Below, in pieces: positions 1-9,089 of a DNA stretch of 64,000 nucleotides. The stretch is from assembly GCF_014334015.1 (NCBI RefSeq), contig NZ_CP060488.1:6158501-6222500 (forward strand). Reading direction: 5' to 3'. Positions within the stretch are counted from its first letter, which is position 1, and the number at the start of each line of letters is the position of its first letter. The translations under genes were made by a program, and so were the position numbers. The stretch comes from Bacteroides sp. M10. Lineage in GTDB: Bacteria; Bacteroidota; Bacteroidia; Bacteroidales; Bacteroidaceae. The notes under the pieces were generated by a model that made no database searches, was not told where the DNA came from, and saw only the letters and a program-made list of their open reading frames with translations.

Positions 1-1
1 A

Positions 2-2107
2 ATGAATGTATTGATTACCGGCTTTCACGTTGCTAACCGCCCTGTGAAAAAAGGGGATAAATCCGGCAACAATGTCATCACTGATACTGCTGTCATGGAT
101 ACCGAGCAATTTACACTGGCATATAATGAAAACACATTCAGCATTGATTTTTCTGTTTTGGAATTCAGCAATCCCGACCGGATTAGTTATCAATATAAGA
201 TAAAAGAATTAGGCGATGAATGGATCAGTACGCAACCGGGAACAAACCGGGTGACTTATAGCAGTCTGAAACCGGGGAAATACACTTTCTCCGTACAGGC
301 ACGCGACCATAATAATTTCTCTAATATCCGTACAGTTACTATTGCCATCACTCCACCCTGGTACCAGACCTGGTGGGCAAAAGTAATCTGGGGATGCCTC
401 GGAGCATTACTAATCTATGCTCTTACCATGTATATTCTGTCACGTATCCGCCACCGGCAAGAAGTGATGCGACAAAAACACATGGAACAGATTAACGAAG
501 CCAAATTACAATTCTTCATTAATATCTCACATGAAATACGTACCCCGATGACTCTTATCATCAGCCCGTTAGAGAAACTGTTAGCCGAACATTCCGAGAA
601 ACAACCGGTTTATCTCATGATTTACCGGAATGCCCAACGTATTCTACGTCTAATCAATCAACTGATGGACATACGAAAACTGGACAAAGGACAAATGCAT
701 CTGAAATTCCGGGAAACAGATATCGTAGGATTTATCAATGACTTGATGCAAACATTCAATTATCAAGCGCAAAAAAAGAACATCACATTTACTTTCGAAA
801 AAGAACTGGAAGGTGCTGATTCTCTGAAAGTATGGATTGATCTAAATAACTTTGACAAAGTATTGATGAATGTCCTTTCCAATGCTTTCAAATATACACA
901 TGAGGGAGGAAATATCGAAGTGTTATTGAAAACCGGTCACAACGATGCCTACCGGGGTGCTTTGAAAGATTATTTCGAGATAGATATCACCGATAACGGG
1001 ATCGGTATTGACAAAAACAAAATAGAACAAATATTCGAGCGTTTCTATCAGATTGACAACGACATGACACAATCTAATTTCGGTACAGGAATCGGACTGC
1101 ATCTTTCACGGTCGTTAGTGGAACTGCACCACGGCATCATCAAAGCAGAAAACCGCGAAGACGGACAAGGAACCCGTTTCATCATCCGCCTGCCGTTAGG
1201 TAGTAATCACTTGAAAGCAGAGGAACTGGAAAATCCTGAAGAAATCGGAAGCGAACCAACCATCTCCCAACTTCCCAAAGATTCGATCTATGAAACGGAA
1301 GAAGAAAACAAAACCAATGAGTACAGGAAACCCAAAGCAAAAACACGTTATCGCGTCTTAATCGTAGAAGATGATGAAGAAATACGCCGCTACATACGTA
1401 GCGAACTGGATAGTGATTTCCGTATCTATGAATGTACAAATGGACGGGAAGGACTGGAAACCATTTTGAAGGAGAAACCCGATCTCGTCATCAGTGATGT
1501 TATGATGCCCGAAATGGATGGGATCACTCTCTGCCGGAAAATAAAACAGAATATCAATATCAATCATATACCTATTATATTATTAACCGCCAAATCGAAA
1601 GCCGAAGACCAAATCGAAGGGCTTGAAATTGGAGCAGATGCTTATATCGTAAAACCATTCAACACTGAATTATTACGAACTACTATCAGTAATCTGATAG
1701 CCAATCGGGAAAGACTGCGCGGCAAACTGGTAGGTGAACAACAAGTAGAAGAAAAAATAACAAAGATAGAAATGAAGTCCAATGATGAGATCTTGATGAG
1801 TAAAGTAATGAGAACCATCAATGACCATCTCGCCGATCCTGCCCTTAATGTAGAGATGCTGGCAGCCAACGTTGGAATGAGCCGCGTACATATGCACCGC
1901 AAATTAAAGGAGTTGACTAATCAGTCAGCACGAGATTTCATTCGTTCTATCAGACTGAAACAAGCTGCCAATCTGCTACGTGAAAAGAATCTAAGCGTTT
2001 CGGAAGTTGCATACGCTACAGGCTTCTCCAACCTCTCTCATTTTTCCAATACATTCAGAGACTTTTACGGAATTTCACCGAGTGAATATAAAGAACAACA
2101 GATGTAA
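2..2107 (+). CDS. Hybrid two-component system regulator (HTCS), C-terminal part
   Basis: Single-polypeptide sensor kinase/response regulator of the kind that controls Bacteroides polysaccharide utilisation loci. The window opens inside the gene: the first ATG is not the true start, because an HTCS normally carries about 600 more residues of periplasmic beta-propeller upstream. Visible in order (fragment numbering): Y_Y_Y sensor domain (about 40-118), one membrane helix (about 125-148), HisKA with phospho-acceptor H177 in the motif SHEIRTP, HATPase_c with DNGIGI and GTGIGL boxes, a receiver domain (about 350-570 region of the fragment, acceptor Asp499 in SDVMMPE), and an AraC-type HTH at the C-terminus. 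The adjacent GH43 lipoprotein suggests a hemicellulose-type glycan as inducer, but the sensing part that would decide this lies outside the window. Confidence 0.95.
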   Translation: MNVLITGFHVANRPVKKGDKSGNNVITDTAVMDTEQFTLAYNENTFSIDFSVLEFSNPDRISYQYKIKELGDEWISTQPGTNRVTYSSLKPGKYTFSVQARDHNNFSNIRTVTIAITPPWYQTWWAKVIWGCLGALLIYALTMYILSRIRHRQEVMRQKHMEQINEAKLQFFINISHEIRTPMTLIISPLEKLLAEHSEKQPVYLMIYRNAQRILRLINQLMDIRKLDKGQMHLKFRETDIVGFINDLMQTFNYQAQKKNITFTFEKELEGADSLKVWIDLNNFDKVLMNVLSNAFKYTHEGGNIEVLLKTGHNDAYRGALKDYFEIDITDNGIGIDKNKIEQIFERFYQIDNDMTQSNFGTGIGLHLSRSLVELHHGIIKAENREDGQGTRFIIRLPLGSNHLKAEELENPEEIGSEPTISQLPKDSIYETEEENKTNEYRKPKAKTRYRVLIVEDDEEIRRYIRSELDSDFRIYECTNGREGLETILKEKPDLVISDVMMPEMDGITLCRKIKQNININHIPIILLTAKSKAEDQIEGLEIGADAYIVKPFNTELLRTTISNLIANRERLRGKLVGEQQVEEKITKIEMKSNDEILMSKVMRTINDHLADPALNVEMLAANVGMSRVHMHRKLKELTNQSARDFIRSIRLKQAANLLREKNLSVSEVAYATGFSNLSHFSNTFRDFYGISPSEYKEQQM

Positions 2108-2160
2108 CAAACAGAATAAGACTTGTTACAAACAAGAATCCGAATTAGAAAAGAAGCCGT

Positions 2161-2168
2161 TATCTTTG
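2161..2168 (+). promoter_or_regulatory. Bacteroides -7 promoter element for the GH43 gene
   Basis: TATCTTTG matches the TAnnTTTG consensus exactly and lies 47 bp before the GH43 start codon, after the HTCS stop. It suggests the GH43 gene has its own promoter. No clear -33 TTTG box is visible. Confidence 0.6.
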
Positions 2169-2214
2169 CCGTGTATCACAAATGTTCCATTTCATTCATT
2201 AATAAAGTAGAGCC

Positions 2215-3927
2215 ATGACGACACAAAAGATTTTCTTTTCTCTAATTATTATCCTGTTTACCATAGCTACCGGATTAAATATAACCGGATGCCAATCCAT
2301 TCCCCAAACAAATGAAGCCATTTTCGACTTCTTCGAATATCAGGGAGAAGATGTTATTTTCGAAACACCGATTGATTCGATATATGAATACCGGAATCCG
2401 ATTGTCTGTGGTTTTTACCCGGATCCCAGTATCTGCCGGAAAGGAGAAGACTATTACATGGTACATTCCTCTTTCTCTTACTATCCGGGAATCCCAATCC
2501 TACACAGCCGTGACCTTGTACATTGGGAACAAATAGGACACGTACTCGACCGTCCCTCACAATTAAAGCTCGACAACCTTCGCCTAAGCGGAGGTATTTA
2601 TGCACCAGCCATCAGCTATAATCCTGTCAATGACACTTTTTATGTGGTTACCACCTGCGTAGATGGCATCGGCAATTTTGTTGTAAAAACGAAAGACCCG
2701 CAACAAGGTTGGAGCGACCCGATCCTTCTTCCTGAAGTTGGCGGAATCGATCCTTCCCTCTTCTTCGACGAAGATGGAAAAGCATATCTCGTTCATAATG
2801 ACGCACCAATAGGAATACCGGAATATGACGGGCATCGTGCCATCTGGATTCACAACTATGATCCGGGCACCGACCAGACATTCGGGAAAAAACAAGTCAT
2901 CGTAGATGGAGGCGTAGACAAAAGCAAACACCCTGTCTGGATAGAAGGCCCCCATCTCTATAAAATCAAAGGAAAATATTATCTGATGGCTGCTGAAGGT
3001 GGCACATCCATCAATCATTCAGAGGTTATTTTCACCTCCGACCATGTGAAAGGTCCCTACCGACCCGTATCCGACAATCCGATCTTAACGCAACGTGATC
3101 TCCCCGAAGACCGTGCCAATCCAATCACCTGCACAGGACATGCCGATCTTATTGAAACACCGGACGGACAATGGTTTGCCATATTCCTGGCTTGCCGCCC
3201 TTATGAAGGTGACTTATACCATACCGGACGTGAAACATTCCTGCTTCCGGTTACATGGAAAAAGGGAACACCTGTCATTATGGAAAAAGGGAAAGCAATT
3301 CCTACTGTTGTACGTCCCGAAAATTGGAAAGCTGATGTTGCCGGAATTACGCCACAAACATTTACAGGTAACTTTAGATGGAGAGATGACTTCAATACCG
3401 ATGAGAAATTAGCTTTGGAATGGCTGTTCATCCGGACACCGCGAGAGAACTGGTGGAGTATTCACGAAGGCAAACTTCATCTGACTCCTACCGCTTTTGA
3501 TATTTATACTGTGGGTGCTCCCGCCTTTATTGGTCATCGTCAGCAACATACCAATTTCACTGTTACTACGGAAATGAGTTTCACTCCGCTCAATGAACAA
3601 ACATTTGCCGGACTTGTCTGCTATCAGAATGAAAAATTCAATCTCATTTTTGGCAAAACAATCCGGAAAGGAAAACAAGTGATTACTGTAGTCCGTACTG
3701 ACAATGGCAAACAGACAACTGAAGGTACATTTACACTAGAGGATAAACGAACCGACCTCCCTCTTTACCTTCGCATCACTGGACGCGGTGGAAAATACAG
3801 CTTCACCCTATCTTTCGACAAGAAGAAATGGCAAGAAGTAGTCAACGATTTAGATGCCACCATCTTAAGCACCCATAAAGCAGGTGGGTTTACAGGAACT
3901 ATTATCGGTATGTATACCGGAAAATGA
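2215..3927 (+). CDS. GH43 family glycoside hydrolase lipoprotein (beta-xylosidase / arabinofuranosidase type)
   Basis: 570 residues. An N-terminal lipoprotein signal ends in ITGC (Cys26), so the enzyme is exported and lipid-anchored; no acidic surface-export signal follows the Cys, so the periplasmic side is plausible. The five-bladed propeller shows the GH43 catalytic set: Asp70 in YPDPS (base), Asp179 in GIDPS (pKa modulator) and Glu244 in IEGPHLY (acid). The C-terminal ~200 residues form a second, beta-sandwich-like domain as in two-domain GH43 xylosidases. The gene sits directly downstream of the HTCS regulator and is probably a member of the same polysaccharide locus. The exact glycan cannot be told from sequence; xylan or arabinan fragments are the usual substrates of this architecture. 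Confidence 0.9.
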   Translation: MTTQKIFFSLIIILFTIATGLNITGCQSIPQTNEAIFDFFEYQGEDVIFETPIDSIYEYRNPIVCGFYPDPSICRKGEDYYMVHSSFSYYPGIPILHSRDLVHWEQIGHVLDRPSQLKLDNLRLSGGIYAPAISYNPVNDTFYVVTTCVDGIGNFVVKTKDPQQGWSDPILLPEVGGIDPSLFFDEDGKAYLVHNDAPIGIPEYDGHRAIWIHNYDPGTDQTFGKKQVIVDGGVDKSKHPVWIEGPHLYKIKGKYYLMAAEGGTSINHSEVIFTSDHVKGPYRPVSDNPILTQRDLPEDRANPITCTGHADLIETPDGQWFAIFLACRPYEGDLYHTGRETFLLPVTWKKGTPVIMEKGKAIPTVVRPENWKADVAGITPQTFTGNFRWRDDFNTDEKLALEWLFIRTPRENWWSIHEGKLHLTPTAFDIYTVGAPAFIGHRQQHTNFTVTTEMSFTPLNEQTFAGLVCYQNEKFNLIFGKTIRKGKQVITVVRTDNGKQTTEGTFTLEDKRTDLPLYLRITGRGGKYSFTLSFDKKKWQEVVNDLDATILSTHKAGGFTGTIIGMYTGK

Positions 3928-3948
3928 TTCTTAATCTTCAAACAAAAG

Positions 3949-5955
3949 TTACTTGTACATAATCAATGCAGACTGTCCGGGAATAATTACTTCCGGTCCG
4001 GTCTGCGTACCTAATCCACGCACATCTATCACGCCATCTTTGCATACCACTGTATATTTACCAACAGGCACTTCCAAACGCGCAGGAGTCATACGGGAAT
4101 TAAAAGCCACGATAATATCTTCCCAATTATCTCCATTCGCATGATCCTTCAGGCGGAATGCAATCAGGTTTTGTCCTTCCACCGGAAGAAACTCCAGATG
4201 CTTCCGAACCTTTTCCGCATCTCCCATACGGAAAGCGGGATGGGACTTACGCAGATCTATGAGTCGCTTATAATACATGAAAACATCTCCGTTCGTCGTT
4301 TTACGCCGCCAATCGATAGCATTGACTGCATCCGGACTCTTATAACTATTGTCCACTCCTTGTTTATCGCGCATCACTTCTTCTCCTGCATAGATGAAAG
4401 GAATACCTTGCGAAGTGAAGACTACCGTCTGCGCAAGCTTATCAAGTCGAACCAGTTGCTCGGGAGTAGCTCCCGGCATACTTGCTTTCAAGCGATCAAC
4501 AAGGCACAAACCGTCATGGCAGGAAACGTAGCTAATCATCTGGGTAGGCTGCTCCGCCCACGGTTTCTGACTGTAATTAACAGAATCACACCGTACTTGC
4601 GGATGCTCAATAGCACCCACAATACCGAATTTAACACTCATTTCTGCTCCCGGAACTCCGGCGAGGAAAGCCCCTTTCTCCTTTTTCCACACAGGTCCGC
4701 AAAGCCCATCACGCAATTCATCCGAGAATACGGCAATTCCCGGCATGTGGGAAACATTCTCTTTCATTGCCAACGAATCTGCCGGATATTGGGGAGTGTC
4801 GGCCGCCCAACCTTCTCCATAAATACAGATGGTAGGATCAACCTTGTTCACCGCTTTCCGGATCTCATTCATGGTTTCAATATCATGCACTCCCATCAAG
4901 TCAAAACGGAAACCGTCAATATGATATTCTTTTATCCAGTAAAGAACGGACTCTATCATAAACTTGCGCATCATAGGGCGTTCACTTGCCGTCTCATTAC
5001 CGCATCCGGAACCATTTGCCAATGTCCCGTCTTCTTTCTGACGATAAAAATAACCGGGAACAGTACGTTCAAAGTTACTTTCAACGGTATTAAAAGTATG
5101 ATTATAAACCATATCCATTATCACACGAATACCAGCTCTATGCAGTGCTTGTATCATTTGTTTGAACTCTTTCACACGAGTGGCAGGTTGATAAGGATCA
5201 GTTGAATAAGAGCCATCCGGCACATTATAATTCGCCGGATCATATCCCCAGTTATAGTGGTTTTCTTCCAGTTTTGTTTCGTCGATAGAAGCATAATCAG
5301 AGGAAGGAAGAAGATGTACATGTGTCACTCCCAGTTCTATCAAGTGATCGATACCGGTCAGTAACTTATCTGAATTCATGGTCCCGTGTTCAGTCAATGC
5401 GAGGTATTTACCTTTATTCTTAATTCCCGAAGTAGAATCAACCGAGAAGTCACGATGATGCATTTCATAGATAATCATATCAGCAGGAGATTTCAGAGAA
5501 GGACGCCTGTCACTCTCCCATCCCTCGGGATTTGTAGTCTTCCAGTCAATAATGGCAGCACGTTTCCCATTCACTCCGACAGCATGGGCATTGATTCCCG
5601 GCGTGTCTCCCTGCCATTTATCATTGATTTTTACATTGAAGGCATAGAATTTACCAAGCAGGTTCTTATCTACTGAAGTTGTCCAGGTTCCATCTTCTGT
5701 GGGCTCCATCTTTACTGTTTCATAAGCATGTCCGCCTTCACCGGCATCATATAGCATCAGGCGTACTTCTTCTGCAGTTGGTGACCAAAGATAAAATTTG
5801 GTTGCCAACGGCGTATATTCCATTTCCGTAAGACTTCCCGTACGAACCGGATACAGCTCAAAAGAAGCATATTCCTTTTTCGCAGGGGAGCAGCTCATTA
5901 CTGTTGTCACTGTAGTCACCCCTAATATTGCTAAATAATTACTTCCCATCTTCAT
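3949..5955 (-). CDS. pulA: GH13 pullulanase-type alpha-glucan debranching enzyme, lipoprotein
   Basis: 668 residues. The lipoprotein signal ends at Cys22 (VMSC). An N-terminal CBM48/early-set domain (about 45-130) precedes a TIM-barrel with YNWGYDP (235-241), the region I motif DMVYNH, the nucleophile Asp352 in GFRFDLMG, the acid/base Glu381 in YGEGW and the transition-state Asp481 in SCHDG. YNWGYDP is characteristic of type I pullulanases, which cut alpha-1,6 links in pullulan and starch. The start is preceded by a purine-rich GGGGAGG about 7 nt upstream, an unusually good Shine-Dalgarno match for Bacteroides. It lies 51 bp behind ruvC on the same strand with no TAnnTTTG box between, so it may be read through from the ruvC transcript. 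The sequence after the Cys is not acidic, suggesting a periplasmic location. Confidence 0.9.
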   Translation of the reverse strand: MKMGSNYLAILGVTTVTTVMSCSPAKKEYASFELYPVRTGSLTEMEYTPLATKFYLWSPTAEEVRLMLYDAGEGGHAYETVKMEPTEDGTWTTSVDKNLLGKFYAFNVKINDKWQGDTPGINAHAVGVNGKRAAIIDWKTTNPEGWESDRRPSLKSPADMIIYEMHHRDFSVDSTSGIKNKGKYLALTEHGTMNSDKLLTGIDHLIELGVTHVHLLPSSDYASIDETKLEENHYNWGYDPANYNVPDGSYSTDPYQPATRVKEFKQMIQALHRAGIRVIMDMVYNHTFNTVESNFERTVPGYFYRQKEDGTLANGSGCGNETASERPMMRKFMIESVLYWIKEYHIDGFRFDLMGVHDIETMNEIRKAVNKVDPTICIYGEGWAADTPQYPADSLAMKENVSHMPGIAVFSDELRDGLCGPVWKKEKGAFLAGVPGAEMSVKFGIVGAIEHPQVRCDSVNYSQKPWAEQPTQMISYVSCHDGLCLVDRLKASMPGATPEQLVRLDKLAQTVVFTSQGIPFIYAGEEVMRDKQGVDNSYKSPDAVNAIDWRRKTTNGDVFMYYKRLIDLRKSHPAFRMGDAEKVRKHLEFLPVEGQNLIAFRLKDHANGDNWEDIIVAFNSRMTPARLEVPVGKYTVVCKDGVIDVRGLGTQTGPEVIIPGQSALIMYK

Positions 5956-6006
5956 TTAAACCTCCCCTAGATATTTCCTTTATATCTATCCCTATAATCA
6001 GTCGCT

Positions 6007-6573
6007 TTACTTCACCTTATCCGGATTCTTCGCTATAAAATCCTTCCAGCTATTATAACCTTTTTCCATGGTCGGCCGCCCCATTTGCAGGAAATGACAA
6101 TAGGCTGCTGCCAATCCGTCTGTTGCATCCATAAAAGTAGGCATATCCTCTTTGGGAAAGCGCAACATCCGCTGCAACATATCCGCTACCTGTTCTTTTG
6201 ATGCCTGCCCGTTTCCGGTGATAGCCATCTTTATCTTCAAAGGAGCATATTCCGTAATCGGAATGTCCCGGCTCAACGCCACTGCCATCGCTACCCCCTG
6301 TGCACGGCCCAACTTCAACATCGATTGTACATTTTTACCGAAGAAAGGCGCTTCAATAGCCAGCTCATCAGGCAGATAACTTTCAATAATACTCAATACC
6401 CGTTCATGGATATGGCGAAGTTTCAGATAGTGGTTGGCAAATTTACGCAAGTCGATAATCCCCATCGCAATCATTTCAGGCTTGGTTCCTTTCACTCTTA
6501 GAACACCGTATCCCATGATTGTCGTACCGGGGTCAATCCCCAGGATTATCTTTTCTTTTACCGGTTGAATCAC
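6007..6573 (-). CDS. ruvC: Crossover junction endodeoxyribonuclease RuvC
   Basis: 188 residues, the normal size for RuvC. This Mg2+-dependent resolvase cuts Holliday junctions in homologous recombination. The RNase H-like fold carries the expected acidic cluster: Asp14 in GIDPG, Glu74 in IEAPFFGKN, and Asp149/Asp152 in [10 protein letters not shown]. The start overlaps the stop of the upstream DUF4286 gene by 4 nt (ATGA), implying translational coupling. Confidence 0.97.
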   Translation of the reverse strand: MIQPVKEKIILGIDPGTTIMGYGVLRVKGTKPEMIAMGIIDLRKFANHYLKLRHIHERVLSIIESYLPDELAIEAPFFGKNVQSMLKLGRAQGVAMAVALSRDIPITEYAPLKIKMAITGNGQASKEQVADMLQRMLRFPKEDMPTFMDATDGLAAAYCHFLQMGRPTMEKGYNSWKDFIAKNPDKVK

Positions 6574-6872
6574 TCTATCACCTCCATCAGGGTCGGAAAT
6601 CCGATCACTTTATCTTTAAATATTTTTGCCAGTTCGTCATTCAAACGTACTCCCTGTTCCAAATGCCAACGATGCAGTAACCCACTGCTTTCCACCTCCC
6701 ATTGCAAAGAATACGCACTTCCTTCTTCCCGATGACTTAATATCCGGCAAATGCGCGGTGCCTTTAAAGCACCGTGTTTCTGTACTTCAGGGATATAGCT
6801 TTCTTTTATCCAAATCATGAAATTGTCGTGAACATCCTCGTCCACTTGAAAAGTTGTATTATAAATCAGCAT
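6570..6872 (-). CDS. DUF4286 family protein
   Basis: 100 residues, cytoplasmic, no signal peptide. It begins LIYNTTFQV and contains [10 protein letters not shown], which I recognise as the DUF4286 family common in Bacteroidetes next to ruvC. Function unknown; the family has a ferredoxin-like dimeric alpha-beta appearance. It shares a promoter and a 4-nt overlap with ruvC, so the two are co-expressed. Confidence 0.85.
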   Translation of the reverse strand: MLIYNTTFQVDEDVHDNFMIWIKESYIPEVQKHGALKAPRICRILSHREEGSAYSLQWEVESSGLLHRWHLEQGVRLNDELAKIFKDKVIGFPTLMEVIE

Positions 6873-6899
6873 ATCTTAATTTCATACTATTATTTACCG

Positions 6900-6907
6900 C
6901 AAACATA
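6900..6907 (-). promoter_or_regulatory. -7 promoter element for the DUF4286-ruvC operon
   Basis: On the minus strand TATGTTTG fits TAnnTTTG and lies about 28 bp before the DUF4286 start. It is divergent from the tRNA promoter, with only 23 bp between the two boxes. Confidence 0.6.
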
Positions 6908-6930
6908 GCAATTATTTCAGAATAATGCAT

Positions 6931-6938
6931 TATATTTG
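6931..6938 (+). promoter_or_regulatory. -7 promoter element for tRNA-Ala
   Basis: TATATTTG fits TAnnTTTG, 50 bp before the mature tRNA 5' end. Confidence 0.6.
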
Positions 6939-6987
6939 CGGCAACAAAAAAGATTCGTTTACAAACGTTATCATATAAGATAGAAAA

Positions 6988-7061
6988 GGGGCGTTAGCTC
7001 ATCTGGCTAGAGCGTAACACTGGCAGTGTTAAGGTGATCGGTTCGAGTCCGATACGCTCCA
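6988..7061 (+). tRNA. tRNA-Ala (anticodon GGC)
   Basis: A complete cloverleaf can be drawn by hand: acceptor GGGGCGT with ACGCTCC, D arm GCTC/GAGC, anticodon arm TAACA/TGTTA with loop CTGGCAG (anticodon GGC, reads GCC/GCU), T arm ATCGG/CCGAT with loop TTCGAGT. The acceptor stem contains a G3-U70 wobble, the alanine identity element, which confirms the assignment independently of the anticodon. The CCA end is not encoded. Confidence 0.95.
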
Positions 7062-7073
7062 CAAACATCGCAG

Positions 7074-7100
7074 AAGGGTTCTAAAACAGAACTCTTTTTT
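7074..7100 (+). terminator. Intrinsic terminator after tRNA-Ala
   Basis: Stem GGGTTCT with AGAACTC (one G-U) around a short A-rich loop, followed by a T-rich tract. It lies 12 bp past the tRNA. Confidence 0.6.
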
Positions 7101-7233
7101 CTTTTTTATAACTATTCCATCCCTCTATTCCCTTCAAAAGAAAAACTCATAGAAAAAAACGCCTAAATCTCCCATGTTTCCGGCCTTACAGCTGCATTTC
7201 CGACTAAACATCTACACTTTCAAAAAGATATCG

Positions 7234-7253
7234 AATACCTACAAATAGGTATT
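7234..7253. promoter_or_regulatory. Perfect dyad upstream of the ECF sigma gene
   Basis: AATACCTA and TAGGTATT are perfect inverted 8-bp arms around CAAA, about 90 bp before the sigma factor start. It could be an operator or small hairpin controlling the sigma gene. The remainder of 7101-7343 is AT-rich and shows no other structure. Confidence 0.4.
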
Positions 7254-7343
7254 TCAATGACGTTTTATCATAAAAACATAAACAAGAAGTATTATATCTT
7301 AAGATTTTTATATTATTTTGCATTGCGTAATTCTATTATAAAA

Positions 7344-7916
7344 ATGAATCATTTAACGGATAAAGAATTAGTAAGTCTATTCAGTACGGATAAAGAGAGG
7401 GCCTTCAACCTTTTCTTTCAGCGTTACTATATCCGTTTATGTATGTATGCAGTACAGATTACAGATGACTTTTCCGAATCCGAAGATATCGTTCAAAGTT
7501 TTTTTATTTCATTCTGGGAAAAGAAGCTCTATAAAACCATTACTGACAATCTGAAAGGATATGCCTATCTCTGTATTCGCAATGCATCACTGAAATTCAT
7601 TGAAAAACGAGAAAAGATAGACTCCAGCGATATTCTTCTCAACGAAGAAGAATACCTATATATATGTGAAAGCCTTGAAGAGAATGAACGTGAACAAAAA
7701 GAAAAGGAGTTGGAAAAAGCTTTAGCAGCATTGCCCGAACAAGAAAAGAAAGCACTCTATGGTGTCGTTATTGAAAACAAAAGCTATAAAGCAGTAGCCA
7801 GTGAACTGCATATCAGCGTCAATACATTAAAGACTTATCTTGCCAGAGCGATGAAGAAACTGCGTAAAAACGAGAAATTACTTCTAGTATCTTTATTCTT
7901 GATAAACCTATCATAA
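7344..7916 (+). CDS. ECF-type RNA polymerase sigma factor (FecI-like)
   Basis: 190 residues from the ATG at 7344 (MNHLTDKELV), chosen because homologs begin there; an in-frame ATG at 7257 would add a 29-residue low-complexity extension. Region 2 (about 15-85, with RYYIRLCMYA and DIVQSFFISFWEK) and region 4 (about 125-178, HTH in YKAVASELHISVNTLKTYL) are present, with no sigma-1.1 or sigma-3. It would direct transcription of the downstream receptor operon once released by the FecR protein encoded next. Confidence 0.92.
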   Translation: MNHLTDKELVSLFSTDKERAFNLFFQRYYIRLCMYAVQITDDFSESEDIVQSFFISFWEKKLYKTITDNLKGYAYLCIRNASLKFIEKREKIDSSDILLNEEEYLYICESLEENEREQKEKELEKALAALPEQEKKALYGVVIENKSYKAVASELHISVNTLKTYLARAMKKLRKNEKLLLVSLFLINLS

Positions 7917-7995
7917 ATCTTCCAAGAAAAAAAGTCTCTCGTTTTTGACACCCATTTTACACAATTCCGGATCATATAATAAAACGAGAGAAAAG

Positions 7996-9066
7996 ATGAA
8001 TCAAGAAGATCATAATAAAACGGAGAAAAATCTGATTACTTTGCTCAACTGGTACCGGTTGAAACGGGTAAATGAATTTGCGGCACAATGCGATGAAGCA
8101 CAAGCATGGGAATCAATCCAGCAACGCATCCGCCACCGTAAACGGATACGAATGTACACCTATTGGAGCAGCACTGCCGCTGCCTGCCTGTTAATAGCAG
8201 CTTTCAGTTTTTACACACTCACAGAATATGACCAATCTCTATTTGCACACAGAGGGGAACAGAAAGCAACCCTGTTTGTAAATAACGGAGAATCTTACGA
8301 CCTGCTGTCGCAAGATAAATCCATATTTAATGCAAACGGCATGCAAGTTGCTCAAAATACAGAAAAAGAATTAAGATACGACACTCAAACGAGTATACAA
8401 AAGAATGCAGGAAAGCATATTTTAAATGTACCCAGAGGAGGAGAATATAAACTCGTGCTTTCAGACGGTACACGCGTACACGCCAATGCCGAAAGCCGCC
8501 TTACTTATCCCGTTTCTTTTACCGGTAATAAAAGAGAAGTCTACCTCACAGGAGAAGCTCTCTTTGAAGTTGCCAAAGATACCCTCCATCCTTTCATTGT
8601 ACATACCCCGTACGGTATAGTAGAAGTAGTAGGAACGCGGTTTAATGTCAATACTTACGAGAAGAATCAAACTACCGTAACCTTGGAAGAAGGAGCCGTA
8701 AAAGTATACTGCGAGGAAAAGAAAGGGACAGAACAAAAATCTCTTTCACCCGGTGAACAAGCTGTCATACAATCAAAAACAATTAATACACAAACAGTTC
8801 AGGTACAGGAATATACTTCCTGGGCAAACGGTATATACGAATATACCGATACGTCACTGGAAACTATTGTGCAACAACTTTCGCGCTGGTATAACGTCAA
8901 CATGACCTTTACCGACCCGCAATTGCGTGAACGAAAGTTTGCAGGAGTCATCTTCCGCGACCAACCATTACAAAAAGCAGTAGATATATTATCCAAAGTT
9001 TCTAATGTACACTTCAGACAGAAGGGAAATGTTATTGAGATAACAGAGAACCGTCCCCAATATTAA
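7996..9066 (+). CDS. FecR family anti-sigma factor
   Basis: 356 residues starting at 7996 (MNQEDHNKTE); the upstream ATG at 7945 is less likely. A cytoplasmic N-terminal segment is followed by one membrane helix (about 57-76), a periplasmic FecR domain (about 125-225, LNVPRGGEYKLVLSDGT and EVVGTRFNV) and a C-terminal DUF4974 domain that would touch the STN domain of the TonB receptor. It transmits receptor occupancy across the membrane to the sigma factor. It is directly downstream of the sigma gene and 23 bp before the receptor gene. Confidence 0.93.
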   Translation: MNQEDHNKTEKNLITLLNWYRLKRVNEFAAQCDEAQAWESIQQRIRHRKRIRMYTYWSSTAAACLLIAAFSFYTLTEYDQSLFAHRGEQKATLFVNNGESYDLLSQDKSIFNANGMQVAQNTEKELRYDTQTSIQKNAGKHILNVPRGGEYKLVLSDGTRVHANAESRLTYPVSFTGNKREVYLTGEALFEVAKDTLHPFIVHTPYGIVEVVGTRFNVNTYEKNQTTVTLEEGAVKVYCEEKKGTEQKSLSPGEQAVIQSKTINTQTVQVQEYTSWANGIYEYTDTSLETIVQQLSRWYNVNMTFTDPQLRERKFAGVIFRDQPLQKAVDILSKVSNVHFRQKGNVIEITENRPQY

Positions 9067-9089
9067 ACAGGAAAAAGCGTTGTTCAAAT

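Noticed and set aside
4141..5205. 354-codon open frame antisense to the pullulanase gene
   Set aside because: No recognisable domain; the sense strand encodes all GH13 catalytic motifs.
7257..7343. Longer start for the ECF sigma factor
   Set aside because: The extra 29 residues are low-complexity and precede the conserved beginning of the family; the ATG at 7344 is preferred.
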